Assembly (NCBI GenBank): GCA_002315285.1
Contig: DCGR01000006.1
Span: 6,746 to 23,631, forward strand
DNA: 16,886 nucleotides
Direction: 5' to 3'
From: Bacteroides sp. UBA1773
GTDB lineage: Bacteria; Bacteroidota; Bacteroidia; Bacteroidales; Bacteroidaceae
Numbering within the stretch: position 1 is the first letter of the stretch; each line of letters opens with the position of its first letter. Below the pieces are notes generated by a model. The model made no database searches, had not been told where the DNA came from, and saw nothing but the letters and a program-made list of their open reading frames with translations. This document shows positions 1 through 7,950 of this stretch, one piece after another. Both the position numbers and the translations under genes were made by a program.

Positions 1-686
1 ATAATGCCAGCGAAGGATTCTTCGGCATCCAGAACGATCCATCGGACAGCTCAATGTTGCTGATGATAGACTACGATGTGTTGTACGAGTTCATCCCACT
101 GGAAGAGATAGATCTTCCATCGCCCCATGTCATCCCATTGTGTGATGTGGAAATAGGACGGAATTATGCGATGGTAATAACCACATCATGTGGATTGTGG
201 AGGTACTTGATAGGTGATACGGTGAAATTTACCCAAAAAGACCCTTATAAGTTTATTATCTCAGGACGAACGAAGCATTTCATCAATGCGTTTGGAGAGG
301 AACTTATGGTGGATAATGCGGAGAAGGGATTGGCTCAGGCGTGTAATGAAACGGGCGCTCAGGTGCTTGAATATACAGCCGCTCCAGTGTTTATGGATGT
401 GGAGGCCAAATGCCGCCATCAGTGGTTGATAGAATTTGCAAAGGAACCAGATTCGTTGCAGCACTTTGCAGAAGTATTGGACAATACATTGCAAAAAATC
501 AACTCGGATTATGAGGCTAAGCGTCATAAGGACATTACCTTGCAACAGCTGGAGATTGTTGAAGCCAAGCGTGGGTTGTTTGACCAATGGCTGAAGGGGA
601 AAGGAAAGTTGGGTGGGCAACACAAAATCCCACGACTTAGCAATACGCGCGACTATATGGATGAGATGCTAACTTTGAATCAATGA
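1..686 (+). CDS. GH3 auxin-responsive-promoter family protein, C-terminal part (5' end outside window)
   Basis: The open frame runs in from the left edge (first full codon at 3) and ends at TGA 684-686, giving 227 residues of a family usually about 500 long. The first visible residues, NASEGFFGIQ, precede the ATG at 54, so that ATG is internal and not the start. Visible family features are GLWRYLIGDTVKF (about 189-230), the C-terminal-domain motif GRTKHF (264-281) followed by NAFGEELMVDNAEKGL, and a typical ending with GGQHKIPRL. GH3 enzymes belong to the ANL adenylate-forming superfamily; plant members join amino acids to acyl acids such as jasmonate through an acyl-AMP. The substrates of the bacterial members are not established as far as I know. 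The protein should be cytoplasmic. It lies 7 bases upstream of the Ig-like lipoprotein gene, so the two are probably co-transcribed. Family assignment is confident; the reaction is unknown. Confidence 0.88.
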   Translation, partial: NASEGFFGIQNDPSDSSMLLMIDYDVLYEFIPLEEIDLPSPHVIPLCDVEIGRNYAMVITTSCGLWRYLIGDTVKFTQKDPYKFIISGRTKHFINAFGEELMVDNAEKGLAQACNETGAQVLEYTAAPVFMDVEAKCRHQWLIEFAKEPDSLQHFAEVLDNTLQKINSDYEAKRHKDITLQQLEIVEAKRGLFDQWLKGKGKLGGQHKIPRLSNTRDYMDEMLTLNQ

Positions 687-693
687 GAAACAT

Positions 694-2622
694 ATGAATT
701 GGAAAAAACACATGTTACCCGCTTCGTTGGCCACTGTCATCATTGCTTATTCATGTGCCAGCCAAGGATCACCTGATGGAGGACCCTATGATGAGGACCC
801 TCCCAAGTTTGTCACTTCATCACCTCGTCCGTTCTCGCTTGATAATCATCAGAACAAACTGACACTTGAATTTGATGAATACGTAAAGATTGAGAAGGCT
901 TCAGAAAAGGTGGTGGTGTCTCCTCCTCAACTTGAGCAGCCTGAAATCAAGGTCAGCGGCAAAAATATCATTGTCAATCTGATAGATACCATCAAAGATA
1001 GTGTCACCTATACTGTTGACTTTGCGGATGCTATTGTGGATAACAACGAAAGCAACCCAATGGGAAACTTTACATATTCATTCTCCACATATGGCAGAAT
1101 TGACACAATGGAGGTGTCGGGAGTGGTGCTGAGCGCATCGGATTTGGAGCCTGTTAAAGGAATGATGGTAGGGTTGCATGCCAACTTACACGATTCTGTC
1201 TTTACTACTTTACCATTCGATAGGGTGTCGCGTACGGATAGCCGGGGACATTTTATTATTCGTGGAGTCGCTCCTGGACGCTATAGGATTTTTGCATTGA
1301 ATGATGGCAACCAGAATTACTTGTTTGATTCCAAGACGGAGATGATTGCCTTCAGCGATTCCATCATTGTCCCATCGCAATTTGCGGACGAACGTCCTGA
1401 TACGGTGTGGACTATCGATAGTATTGTGAAGGAAACGAGAATAGTACCATTTACCCATTATCTTCCTGATGACATTGTATTGCGCGCGTTCAAGGAAATC
1501 CCGACGAGAAGATACATGAAATCGGCAAAGCGTGACCAACAACATCATTTTGTCATCACGTTCAGTACACCGACCGACACTTTGCCTGCTTTGAAAGGAT
1601 TGAACTTTGATGTGGAAAAGGATGTGGTGTTGGAAACAACGGCAAGGCATGATTCCTTGTGCTATTGGATAAAGGACTCGGTATTGATAGAATGTGATTC
1701 GCTGGTGGCTCAGTTGGATTATTATATGACGGACGACTCGTTGAATGTGTTGGTGCCGAAACGTGATACCATATTCCTAACCAATAAGGTGAGTCGCGCG
1801 CAACGGGAGAAATTGCGCGAGAAGGAAGCGAAGAAAAAGGAAAAAGAACGTAAGAAAAGAGAGAAAAGAGGTGATACCATCAGGACGGAACCAAAGAAAT
1901 TTCTGAACATGAAGGTGGAGGCGACGGGGGACTTGTCGAGTAATGTCGTACTCTCGTTCACGGAGCCGATAGAACATTTTGATACATCAGCCATCAAACT
2001 GCAAGTGAAGGTAGATACGTTGTGGCAACCTATGAAATATGTGTTCAGGGTTGACACCATCGAACCTCGCAGGTATGAAATTCTGGCTCCATGGGAACCA
2101 GAGAACGAATACCAATTGCGCATTGATTCGGCGGCGGTGGAGGGCATCTATGGATTGCATACGAACAAGGTCGAACAAACGATAAAGACAAAGAAACTGG
2201 ATGAATACGCCACTTTGTTCCTAAATATTCGTGGAGCTGCGCCAACGGCTTTTGTGGAACTGCTTGACAATAGTGGTAAGGTGTTGCGCAAACAAATACT
2301 TTCGAAAGAGAGCACGGCTGATTTCTATTTCCTGCAGCCTGGACAAAAATACTATGTGAGACTGGTAAACGATTTGAATGGAAACGGAATTTGGGATACG
2401 GGAGAGTATAGTTCACATTCGATGCCTGAGGATGTGTTTTATTTCCCAAAGACTTGGGAAATGAAAGCAAATTTTGAATTTGAGGAAAATTGGGATGTTT
2501 TTGCTGTTCCATTAGAACGTCAGAAACCATATGAGATTTTGAGACAAAAGCCCGAAAAGGAAAAGAAAGTGAAAAACAAAAATCAGGAACGCCTGAAAAA
2601 TTTAGGAAGAACTCAAGAATGA
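694..2622 (+). CDS. SbsA-type Ig-like domain lipoprotein
   Basis: A 642-residue predicted lipoprotein. The N-terminus is a basic start, a hydrophobic stretch (about residues 8-19) and a lipobox AYSC with the lipidated Cys at 21, so the mature protein should be anchored in a membrane facing the periplasm or outside. The Cys is followed by a Gly/Pro/Asp segment (GSPDGGPYDEDPPK) that I recognise from the Bacteroidota lipoprotein family carrying an SbsA-like Ig domain (Big_5). That domain is expected at about 40-135, from PRPFS to YTVDF and NFTYSF. A carboxypeptidase-regulatory-like beta segment may follow at about 140-205 (VSGVVLSASDLEPVKGM ... GVAPGRYRIFAL). Residues 368-393 are an almost uninterrupted run of Arg, Lys and Glu, and the C-terminus (about 612-640) is again Lys-rich. 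The mature part holds 17 D-(S/T)-(A/I/L/V/M) triplets. The start at 694 is chosen because it gives the signal sequence directly. The stop overlaps the next ATG as ATGA, suggesting translational coupling. Molecular function is unknown. Confidence 0.88.
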   Translation: MNWKKHMLPASLATVIIAYSCASQGSPDGGPYDEDPPKFVTSSPRPFSLDNHQNKLTLEFDEYVKIEKASEKVVVSPPQLEQPEIKVSGKNIIVNLIDTIKDSVTYTVDFADAIVDNNESNPMGNFTYSFSTYGRIDTMEVSGVVLSASDLEPVKGMMVGLHANLHDSVFTTLPFDRVSRTDSRGHFIIRGVAPGRYRIFALNDGNQNYLFDSKTEMIAFSDSIIVPSQFADERPDTVWTIDSIVKETRIVPFTHYLPDDIVLRAFKEIPTRRYMKSAKRDQQHHFVITFSTPTDTLPALKGLNFDVEKDVVLETTARHDSLCYWIKDSVLIECDSLVAQLDYYMTDDSLNVLVPKRDTIFLTNKVSRAQREKLREKEAKKKEKERKKREKRGDTIRTEPKKFLNMKVEATGDLSSNVVLSFTEPIEHFDTSAIKLQVKVDTLWQPMKYVFRVDTIEPRRYEILAPWEPENEYQLRIDSAAVEGIYGLHTNKVEQTIKTKKLDEYATLFLNIRGAAPTAFVELLDNSGKVLRKQILSKESTADFYFLQPGQKYYVRLVNDLNGNGIWDTGEYSSHSMPEDVFYFPKTWEMKANFEFEENWDVFAVPLERQKPYEILRQKPEKEKKVKNKNQERLKNLGRTQE

Positions 2623-3428
2623 AAAAACTACTGATGTTGGTGATTTGGGAATTGTGTGTTTGTGGAAACATCCAAGCCCAATGTGTAGCAGAGAATGAAG
2701 CCATCCAACCCGGAGAGAGATTGGTGTATGACTTGAAGTTCAATTGGAAATTCATTTGGCTTAATGCCGGTGAGGCCAGCATGACGGTCAAGAATGTACA
2801 ATACGATAATAAGGAATGTCTGGAAGGGCGTTTGTTGTGTGTCACGAACAAGACCATTGACCGATATTTCCCGATGCGTGATACGTTGGTCACCATAGCA
2901 GGCCCCCAGATGGAGCCGTTGTATTTTCGCAAGGGAGCGGCTGAAGGAAAGCGATACTCGGTAGAGGAAGGATGGTTTAGCTATGGCAAGGGGAAGTGCC
3001 ATGTGAAACAGTACCGCGATGTGAGGGATGGCGGTCGTGAGGAAATGGATGCTGATTATGATGACTGTCTGATAGATATGCTGGGCATTGTGCTTCGTGC
3101 ACGCTCGTTCGATGCTTCAAAAATGGTGGTGGGTATGGGTACGGAGTACCAAATGGCTACAGGACGTGCAGTGAAGCATGAAGTGTTGATGTATGAGGGT
3201 ATGAAGGTTGTGAACACCAAAGACAACCATTCTTATCGTTGCCATTGTTTTACGCTGTTCGATGATGAGGGAAAGGGCGGAAAGAAAGCCATAACAGTGT
3301 ATGTGACGGATGACAAGAACCATATTCCTGTGCGCATTGATTTGTATTTGAGGTTTGGCGCCGCCAAGGCCTATTTGCGTAGCGTACAGAACAATCGATA
3401 TCCCATAACTTCTTTTATAAGACAATAG
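2619..3428 (+). CDS. DUF3108 domain-containing exported protein
   Basis: A 269-residue protein with a Sec signal peptide (KK, a hydrophobic core, likely cleavage after NIQA or AQ near residues 20-21). The Cys at 22 is preceded by Gln, so it does not form a good lipobox, and a soluble periplasmic protein is more likely than a lipoprotein. The mature N-terminus, PGERLVYDLKFNWKFIWLNAGEASM, is the classic opening of DUF3108, a beta-rich family of unknown function. Later landmarks are DRYFPMRDTLVT, DDCLIDMLGIVLRAR and the closing VTDDKNHIPVRIDLYLRFGAAKAYL. Its ATG at 2619 overlaps the TGA of the Ig-like lipoprotein gene by 4 bases, and rhaM begins 2 bases after its stop, so it is an internal operon gene. 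A structural or ligand-binding envelope role linked to the preceding lipoprotein is inference only. Confidence 0.87.
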   Translation: MKKLLMLVIWELCVCGNIQAQCVAENEAIQPGERLVYDLKFNWKFIWLNAGEASMTVKNVQYDNKECLEGRLLCVTNKTIDRYFPMRDTLVTIAGPQMEPLYFRKGAAEGKRYSVEEGWFSYGKGKCHVKQYRDVRDGGREEMDADYDDCLIDMLGIVLRARSFDASKMVVGMGTEYQMATGRAVKHEVLMYEGMKVVNTKDNHSYRCHCFTLFDDEGKGGKKAITVYVTDDKNHIPVRIDLYLRFGAAKAYLRSVQNNRYPITSFIRQ

Positions 3429-3430
3429 AC

Positions 3431-3754
3431 ATGAAACGATTTGGATCTGTAATTGGTGTTCGACCTGAAAAACTTGAGGAGTATAAGAAACTGCACGCTG
3501 CAGCATGGCCAGGTGCGCTGAAAATGATATACGATTGCAATTTACGCAATTATAGCATTTACTACAAGGACGGGCTTTTGTTTAGTTATTACGAATATGT
3601 GGGTGATGATTATGCTGCGGACATGGCCAAGATGGCTGCCGATGAGGAAACGAAACGTTGGTGGGCACTTACCGATCCTTGTCAAATCCCTTTAGAGACT
3701 CGAAAAGAGGGAGAGTGGTGGGCTGGTATGGAAGAAGTGTTTCATTGTGATTGA
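3431..3754 (+). CDS. rhaM: L-rhamnose mutarotase (RhaM family)
   Basis: A 107-residue protein, the usual length for this small ferredoxin-fold dimer family. It should interconvert the alpha and beta anomers of L-rhamnose, or a similar sugar, in the cytoplasm. Family features are visible: the start KRFGSVIGVRPEKLEEYKKLH, with His22 where E. coli RhaM has its catalytic acid/base His22; WP at 26-27; NLRNYSIYYKDGLLFSYYEYVG; and the RWW-AL-DPCQIPL segment. The gene starts 2 bases after the DUF3108 stop and looks like the last gene of that operon. No rhamnose isomerase, kinase, aldolase or transporter is present in the window, so it is separated from any complete rhamnose catabolic cluster. The true substrate may be another 6-deoxy sugar. 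The family call is firm; the role in this operon is unclear. Confidence 0.87.
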   Translation: MKRFGSVIGVRPEKLEEYKKLHAAAWPGALKMIYDCNLRNYSIYYKDGLLFSYYEYVGDDYAADMAKMAADEETKRWWALTDPCQIPLETRKEGEWWAGMEEVFHCD

Positions 3755-3928
3755 TGGGTTGGATGCTAAGGAAAACATGCTTTTTCGATGAGATTTGATG
3801 TGCATGGAAGCCGTGATAATGCTCGTTGATGCGCCATAAGGGTGTTGTTTGGTATAATCATTTTTTGGGGGAGGATAAGAATTTGTGCGGAAACGAAAAT
3901 AATGGGCTTGATTTTTTTGTTGTGGTTT

Positions 3929-3960
3929 GTTGTTATTCCGAAAGAGATGATGTAATTTTG
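3929..3960 (+). promoter_or_regulatory. Candidate Bacteroidota-type promoter for the purH-mre operon
   Basis: The sequence TAATTTTG at 3953-3960 fits the Bacteroidota -7 consensus TAnnTTTG exactly. TTG at 3930-3932, part of the TTTG/GTTG run 3926-3932, lies about 20 bases upstream, the expected spacing for the -33 element. Transcription would begin near 3966-3968, leaving a leader of about 15 bases before the purH ATG at 3983. The rest of the gap 3755-3982 is AT-rich, with T-runs at 3912-3918 and about 3861-3867. I found no convincing riboswitch, operator or intrinsic terminator in it. This is a consensus match only. Confidence 0.55.
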
Positions 3961-3982
3961 CGAAAAATTAAAATAAGTTGTC

Positions 3983-5506
3983 ATGGATAATAAAAAAACA
4001 ATAAAAACAGCGCTTATCTCCGTTTTTCACAAGGAGGGATTAGATGAGATAATAGCGATGTTACATGCAGAGGGTGTGTCGTTTCTTTCCACGGGTGGTA
4101 CACGTCAGTTTATAGAATCGTTGGGCTTTCCTTGCCAAGCGGTAGAGGATTTGACATCTTATCCGTCCATTTTGGGAGGACGGGTGAAGACTCTCCATCC
4201 GAAGGTGTTTGGAGGTATCCTTTGTCGTCGATACAACAAGCAAGACCAAAATGAGATGGCACAATATGAGATTCCTGAAATAGATTTGGTAATTGTGGAC
4301 CTTTATCCTTTTGAAGACACTGTCGCTTCTGGTGCAGCGGAGCAAGACATTATCGAAAAAATAGATATAGGTGGCATCTCTTTGATACGTGCTGCTGCGA
4401 AAAACTTCAATGATGTGGTTGTTGTCGCAAGCAAATCCCAATACAAGCCTTTAATGGATATGCTTCAGAGTCAGGGTGCCCATTCAACATTGGCTGACAG
4501 AAGATGGTTCGCAAAAGAGGCTTTCGCTGTGTCATCAGCGTATGATAGTGCTATTTTCAACTATTTTGACGGAGATGAAATTTCGGCGTACCGATGTGCT
4601 GTCAATCAAAAAATGCCATTGAGATATGGTGAGAATCCGCATCAGAAAGGTTGTTTCTTTGGTGATTTCAATGCTATGTTTACACAAATCCATGGCAAGG
4701 GAATTTCATATAACAATTTGTTGGATATCAATGCTGCCGTAGATCTGATCAATGAATTTGACGAAACGACTTTTGCAATCCTAAAACACAACAATGCTTG
4801 TGGCATTGCTTCGAGAAGTACTTTGATGCAGGCATGGGTTGATGCTTTGGCTTGCGATTCCGTGTCGGCTTATGGTGGTGTGTTGATAGCAAATGATGTG
4901 ATAGATAAGGATGTTGCGGAAGAAATCAACAAAATATTCTTTGAGGTTATCATCGCACCAAAATATACGGAAGATGCGATAGAAATTCTGTGCCAGAAGA
5001 AGAACAGAATCATATTGATTCGTAAGGATGTGGAAATGCCAAAGATGCAAGTCCGTTCTGCTCTGAATGGGGTGTTGTTGCAAGAGAAGGATTTGGATGT
5101 TGAAACACAATCGGATTTGAAACAAGTAAGCAAGAAGACACCGACAGCACAGGAAATAGAGGATATGTTGTTTGCCAATAAGCTTGTGAAAAACAGCAAG
5201 AGTAATTCGATTGTGTTGGCAAAGAACAAACAACTTTGTGCGAGTGGAGTAGGACAGACTTCGCGTGTGGATGCGCTGAAACAAGCTATAGAAAAGGCGA
5301 AAACATTCGGCTTTGATCTACATGGTGCCGTGATGGCAAGTGATGCTTTCTTCCCATTTCCTGACTGTGTGGAAATCGCAAATGAAGCAGGAGTTACGGC
5401 TGTAATTCAGCCTGGGGGATCGATGCGTGATGACCAAACGTTCCAATATTGTGATGAACATGGTGTAGCGATGGTTACTACAGGAATACGTCATTTTAAA
5501 CATTAA
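3983..5506 (+). CDS. purH: Bifunctional AICAR formyltransferase / IMP cyclohydrolase
   Basis: A full-length 507-residue PurH that carries out the last two steps of de novo purine synthesis: AICAR plus 10-formyl-THF to FAICAR, then ring closure to IMP. The N-terminal MGS-like cyclohydrolase domain (about 1-150) shows ALISVFHKEGLDEII, STGGT (36-40) and GGRVKTLHPKVFGGIL (65-80). The formyltransferase domain (about 150-507) shows LRYGENPHQ (213-221), the catalytic Lys-His pair at K268-H269 in KHNNACG, VSAYGGV, SNSIVLAK and the conserved end VTTGIRHFKH. The sequence resembles Bacteroidales PurH throughout. A candidate promoter precedes it. mreB begins 20 bases after its stop, so purine synthesis and the cell-shape genes probably share a transcript; I recall purH next to mreBCD in other Bacteroidales. 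Nothing is missing or broken. Confidence 0.97.
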   Translation: MDNKKTIKTALISVFHKEGLDEIIAMLHAEGVSFLSTGGTRQFIESLGFPCQAVEDLTSYPSILGGRVKTLHPKVFGGILCRRYNKQDQNEMAQYEIPEIDLVIVDLYPFEDTVASGAAEQDIIEKIDIGGISLIRAAAKNFNDVVVVASKSQYKPLMDMLQSQGAHSTLADRRWFAKEAFAVSSAYDSAIFNYFDGDEISAYRCAVNQKMPLRYGENPHQKGCFFGDFNAMFTQIHGKGISYNNLLDINAAVDLINEFDETTFAILKHNNACGIASRSTLMQAWVDALACDSVSAYGGVLIANDVIDKDVAEEINKIFFEVIIAPKYTEDAIEILCQKKNRIILIRKDVEMPKMQVRSALNGVLLQEKDLDVETQSDLKQVSKKTPTAQEIEDMLFANKLVKNSKSNSIVLAKNKQLCASGVGQTSRVDALKQAIEKAKTFGFDLHGAVMASDAFFPFPDCVEIANEAGVTAVIQPGGSMRDDQTFQYCDEHGVAMVTTGIRHFKH

Positions 5507-5526
5507 TACTGAAAATATATTATGTT

Positions 5527-6549
5527 ATGGGTCTTTTCTCATTTACGCAGGAAATAGCAATGGACTTGGGTACGGCCAATACCCTTGTCACGTTTAATGG
5601 TAAACTCGTTGTCAATGAGCCTTCGGTAATTGCTATCGACCGCAGGTCGGAGAAAGTAATATGCTGTGGTCAGGAAGCCAAATTGATGGAGGGCAAGGAA
5701 AGTCCTACCATTAAAACCATACATCCTTTGAGGGATGGTGTCATTGCTGATTTCAAGGCATGTGAACTGATGATGAACAGCATGATTAAAAAGGCAATCT
5801 CGGGAAAACATTTTTTCTCGCCATCATTAAGAATGGTGATAGGTGTCCCTTCCGGCAGTACGGAAGTAGAACTTCGAGCTGTAAGGGATAGTGCAGAACA
5901 TGCTGGTGGACGTGAAACGTATCTGATTTATGAACCTATGGCCTCTGCAATTGGTATTGGTATTGATGTGGAGGCACCTGAAGGCAATATGGTGGTCGAT
6001 ATAGGTGGTGGATCTACAGAAATTGCAGTCATCTCGTTGGGCGGAATTGTGACGAATTCATCGATACGTGTGGCTGGAAATGAGTTGACTGCCGATATTG
6101 TGGAATATATGGGCCGGCAGCACAATATTAAAATCAGTGACCGTATGGCCGAACGTATCAAAATCAGTGTCGGTTCGGCGTTGACGGAGTTAGGCGATGA
6201 TGCTCCTGATGATTTTATCGTAAGAGGTCCCAACCGCGTCACGGCATTGCCGATGGAAATAGCGGTCTCGTATCAGGAGATTGCCCATTGTCTTGAAAAG
6301 ACTATTAATAAGATAGAGACTGCCATTCTAAACGCTTTGGAACAAACTCCTCCAGAGTTGTACGCTGACATTGTCAATAATGGCATTTATCTGTCGGGTG
6401 GCGGAGCATTGCTTCGTGGAATAGACAAGAGGCTGAGCGAAAAAATAAACATAACATTCCACGTCTCGGAAGAACCATTGCTGAATGTTGCAAAAGGTAC
6501 TGGCATCGTTCTCAAGGATGTTAATCACTATGCGTATCTGACACAGTAA
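5527..6549 (+). CDS. mreB: Rod shape-determining protein MreB
   Basis: A 340-residue bacterial actin that forms membrane-bound filaments directing lateral peptidoglycan synthesis. The actin-fold nucleotide site is complete: phosphate-1 loop AMDLGTANTLV (D13), EPMASAIG (136-143), phosphate-2 loop DIGGGSTE (158-165), RVAGNELT (181-188) and the adenosine motif YLSGGGALLRG (288-298). The N-terminus GLFSFTQE resembles the short amphipathic start typical of MreB. The ATG at 5527 is used; an ATG at 5522 is in another frame. It lies 20 bases after purH and 41 bases before mreC. The length matches the family and all key residues are present. Confidence 0.97.
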   Translation: MGLFSFTQEIAMDLGTANTLVTFNGKLVVNEPSVIAIDRRSEKVICCGQEAKLMEGKESPTIKTIHPLRDGVIADFKACELMMNSMIKKAISGKHFFSPSLRMVIGVPSGSTEVELRAVRDSAEHAGGRETYLIYEPMASAIGIGIDVEAPEGNMVVDIGGGSTEIAVISLGGIVTNSSIRVAGNELTADIVEYMGRQHNIKISDRMAERIKISVGSALTELGDDAPDDFIVRGPNRVTALPMEIAVSYQEIAHCLEKTINKIETAILNALEQTPPELYADIVNNGIYLSGGGALLRGIDKRLSEKINITFHVSEEPLLNVAKGTGIVLKDVNHYAYLTQ

Positions 6550-6590
6550 TATTGTTGAATCAATGATTAACTGATGGTTGGAATAAGTTT

Positions 6591-7430
6591 ATGAAAAATC
6601 TCATTCGTTTCCTTGCCAAGAATAGTCATTGGTTTGTATTCCTCCTGTTGGAGATAATAGGGATTATACTTTATTCCCAATTTAATAGCCGACAGGGGGC
6701 TGTTATTTTTTCTTCAGTCAACAATGTGGCAGGGGCTTTTTATCAAGTCTCATCAAGTTTGGGTACGTACTTGAATTTGAAGAAGGAAAATTCGGCACTT
6801 CATGATGAAAATGTGGAGTTGAATATGCAAATTGCCCAATTGCGTGAACAGTTACAAGATGTTGGGTGGAGTGCTGATACTCTTTCAAAATGCATTGATA
6901 CAACTTTAAATGTGCGATATTTGATAAAAGCTAGGGTAATAAACAACACATTGTTCAGAAAGGATAACTTTATTACCCTCGACAAGGGGGAAACTGATGG
7001 CATTTCAAAGGAAATGGGAGTGATTGACAGCAATGGAATAGTTGGAGTGATTTTTATGACATCAAAACATTATTCCCTTGTTCTTCCTTTATTAAACTCG
7101 CAGAGCAGCATCAATTGCAAAGTGGCTATGACCGAATTCTTTGGAGCTCTTAGCTGGAATCGTGAGTCTTTGCGATATGCTTGTTTGAATGATTTGCCTC
7201 GACATTCAATTGTCGAGAAAGGAGATAAAATCGTCACGAATGGATTCAGTGCTGTCTTTCCTGCTGGATTACCAGTGGGTGAAGTGGAAGAAATATTAGA
7301 TGGTGATGACAATCAGTCGTACAAGCTTAAAGTAAAACTGGGTGTTGATTTCGCTAATTTGCGAAATGTCTATGTGATAGATGCAAGGATTGATGAAGAA
7401 AGAAGAAATTTGGAGTCTTTGGTAAAATAG
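6591..7430 (+). CDS. mreC: Rod shape-determining protein MreC
   Basis: A 279-residue bitopic membrane protein of the elongasome. One transmembrane helix (about residues 13-30, WFVFLLLEIIGIILY) follows a short basic cytoplasmic tail. A periplasmic coiled coil follows at about 60-90 (LKKENSALHDENVELNMQ and onward). The C-terminal MreC beta domain contains DNFITLDKGETDGI, MGVIDSNGIVGVI, SQSSINCKVAM and VTNGFSAVFPAGLPVGEV, which are hallmark stretches of the family. MreC links MreB and MreD to PBP2 and activates it. Its gene lies between mreB and mreD, with mreD starting 7 bases after the stop, as expected in the mre operon. Confidence 0.95.
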   Translation: MKNLIRFLAKNSHWFVFLLLEIIGIILYSQFNSRQGAVIFSSVNNVAGAFYQVSSSLGTYLNLKKENSALHDENVELNMQIAQLREQLQDVGWSADTLSKCIDTTLNVRYLIKARVINNTLFRKDNFITLDKGETDGISKEMGVIDSNGIVGVIFMTSKHYSLVLPLLNSQSSINCKVAMTEFFGALSWNRESLRYACLNDLPRHSIVEKGDKIVTNGFSAVFPAGLPVGEVEEILDGDDNQSYKLKVKLGVDFANLRNVYVIDARIDEERRNLESLVK

Positions 7431-7437
7431 GAATGCA

Positions 7438-7950
7438 ATGACAGAAATACTTCGAAAAACATCTTGGATTGTGATTTGTGTCCTGTTGCAGGTCATCTTT
7501 TTTGACCATTTTCATGTGATGGGGTATGGAGCGCCTTTGATTTATATTTTGTTCTTGCTCGATTATCGCTCGAATGACAATGTGATTTCTTCGATGTTGT
7601 GGGGTACTTTGTTAGGCCTTTTTGTCGATATGTTTCATGATTCGATTGGGGTGAACATGATGGCAATGGTTTTCATGGTTTTTATTAGAGGGAAAATATT
7701 TGATATGTTTGTTCGAAACAGGAAGTTGAATGATGAATATACTCTTGATTTCTCTTCGCTGGGAATAAATATTTATACACAAATATTGGTGATTATCACA
7801 TTCCTATATTGTGTGTGTCTTTCGTGGCTGGAGGATATTACATTCAAATACTTTTTGCAATTTCTTCTGAAAGTTGTTACAGGCACCTTTAGCACTACGG
7901 CACTTGTGCTGTTCTATAATTTTTTAAGATATTATCGCCGTGGACGTTGA
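7438..7950 (+). CDS. mreD: Rod shape-determining protein MreD
   Basis: A 170-residue, very hydrophobic polytopic membrane protein of usual MreD length. Membrane stretches are visible at about 9-25, 33-45, 55-66, 72-90, 112-132 and 138-160; the exact number is uncertain by eye. The charged pair in LLDYRSND and the segment LGLFVDMFHDSIGVNMM match the conserved LGL-D-F...G...M core of Bacteroidota MreD. MreD sequence is poorly conserved, so the position between mreC and mrdA supports the call. The 3' end overlaps the next gene by 11 bases, which points to translational coupling with PBP2. Confidence 0.92.
   Translation: MTEILRKTSWIVICVLLQVIFFDHFHVMGYGAPLIYILFLLDYRSNDNVISSMLWGTLLGLFVDMFHDSIGVNMMAMVFMVFIRGKIFDMFVRNRKLNDEYTLDFSSLGINIYTQILVIITFLYCVCLSWLEDITFKYFLQFLLKVVTGTFSTTALVLFYNFLRYYRRGR

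Noticed and set aside
2045..2932. Long minus-strand open frame (295 codons) across the end of the Ig-like gene and the start of the DUF3108 gene
   Set aside because: It is antisense to two well-supported genes, has no recognisable domain, and its composition is that of a reverse-strand shadow.
3850..3982. Possible purine riboswitch upstream of purH (TATAATCA followed by T- and G-runs)
   Set aside because: The beginning recalls a TATAAT-type P1 stem, but I could not find the conserved loop sequences or a closing stem, and the predicted leader is too short.
3766..3984. Minus-strand 72-codon open frame filling the gap between rhaM and purH
   Set aside because: No family resemblance, AT-driven composition, and it spans the predicted purH promoter; more likely chance.
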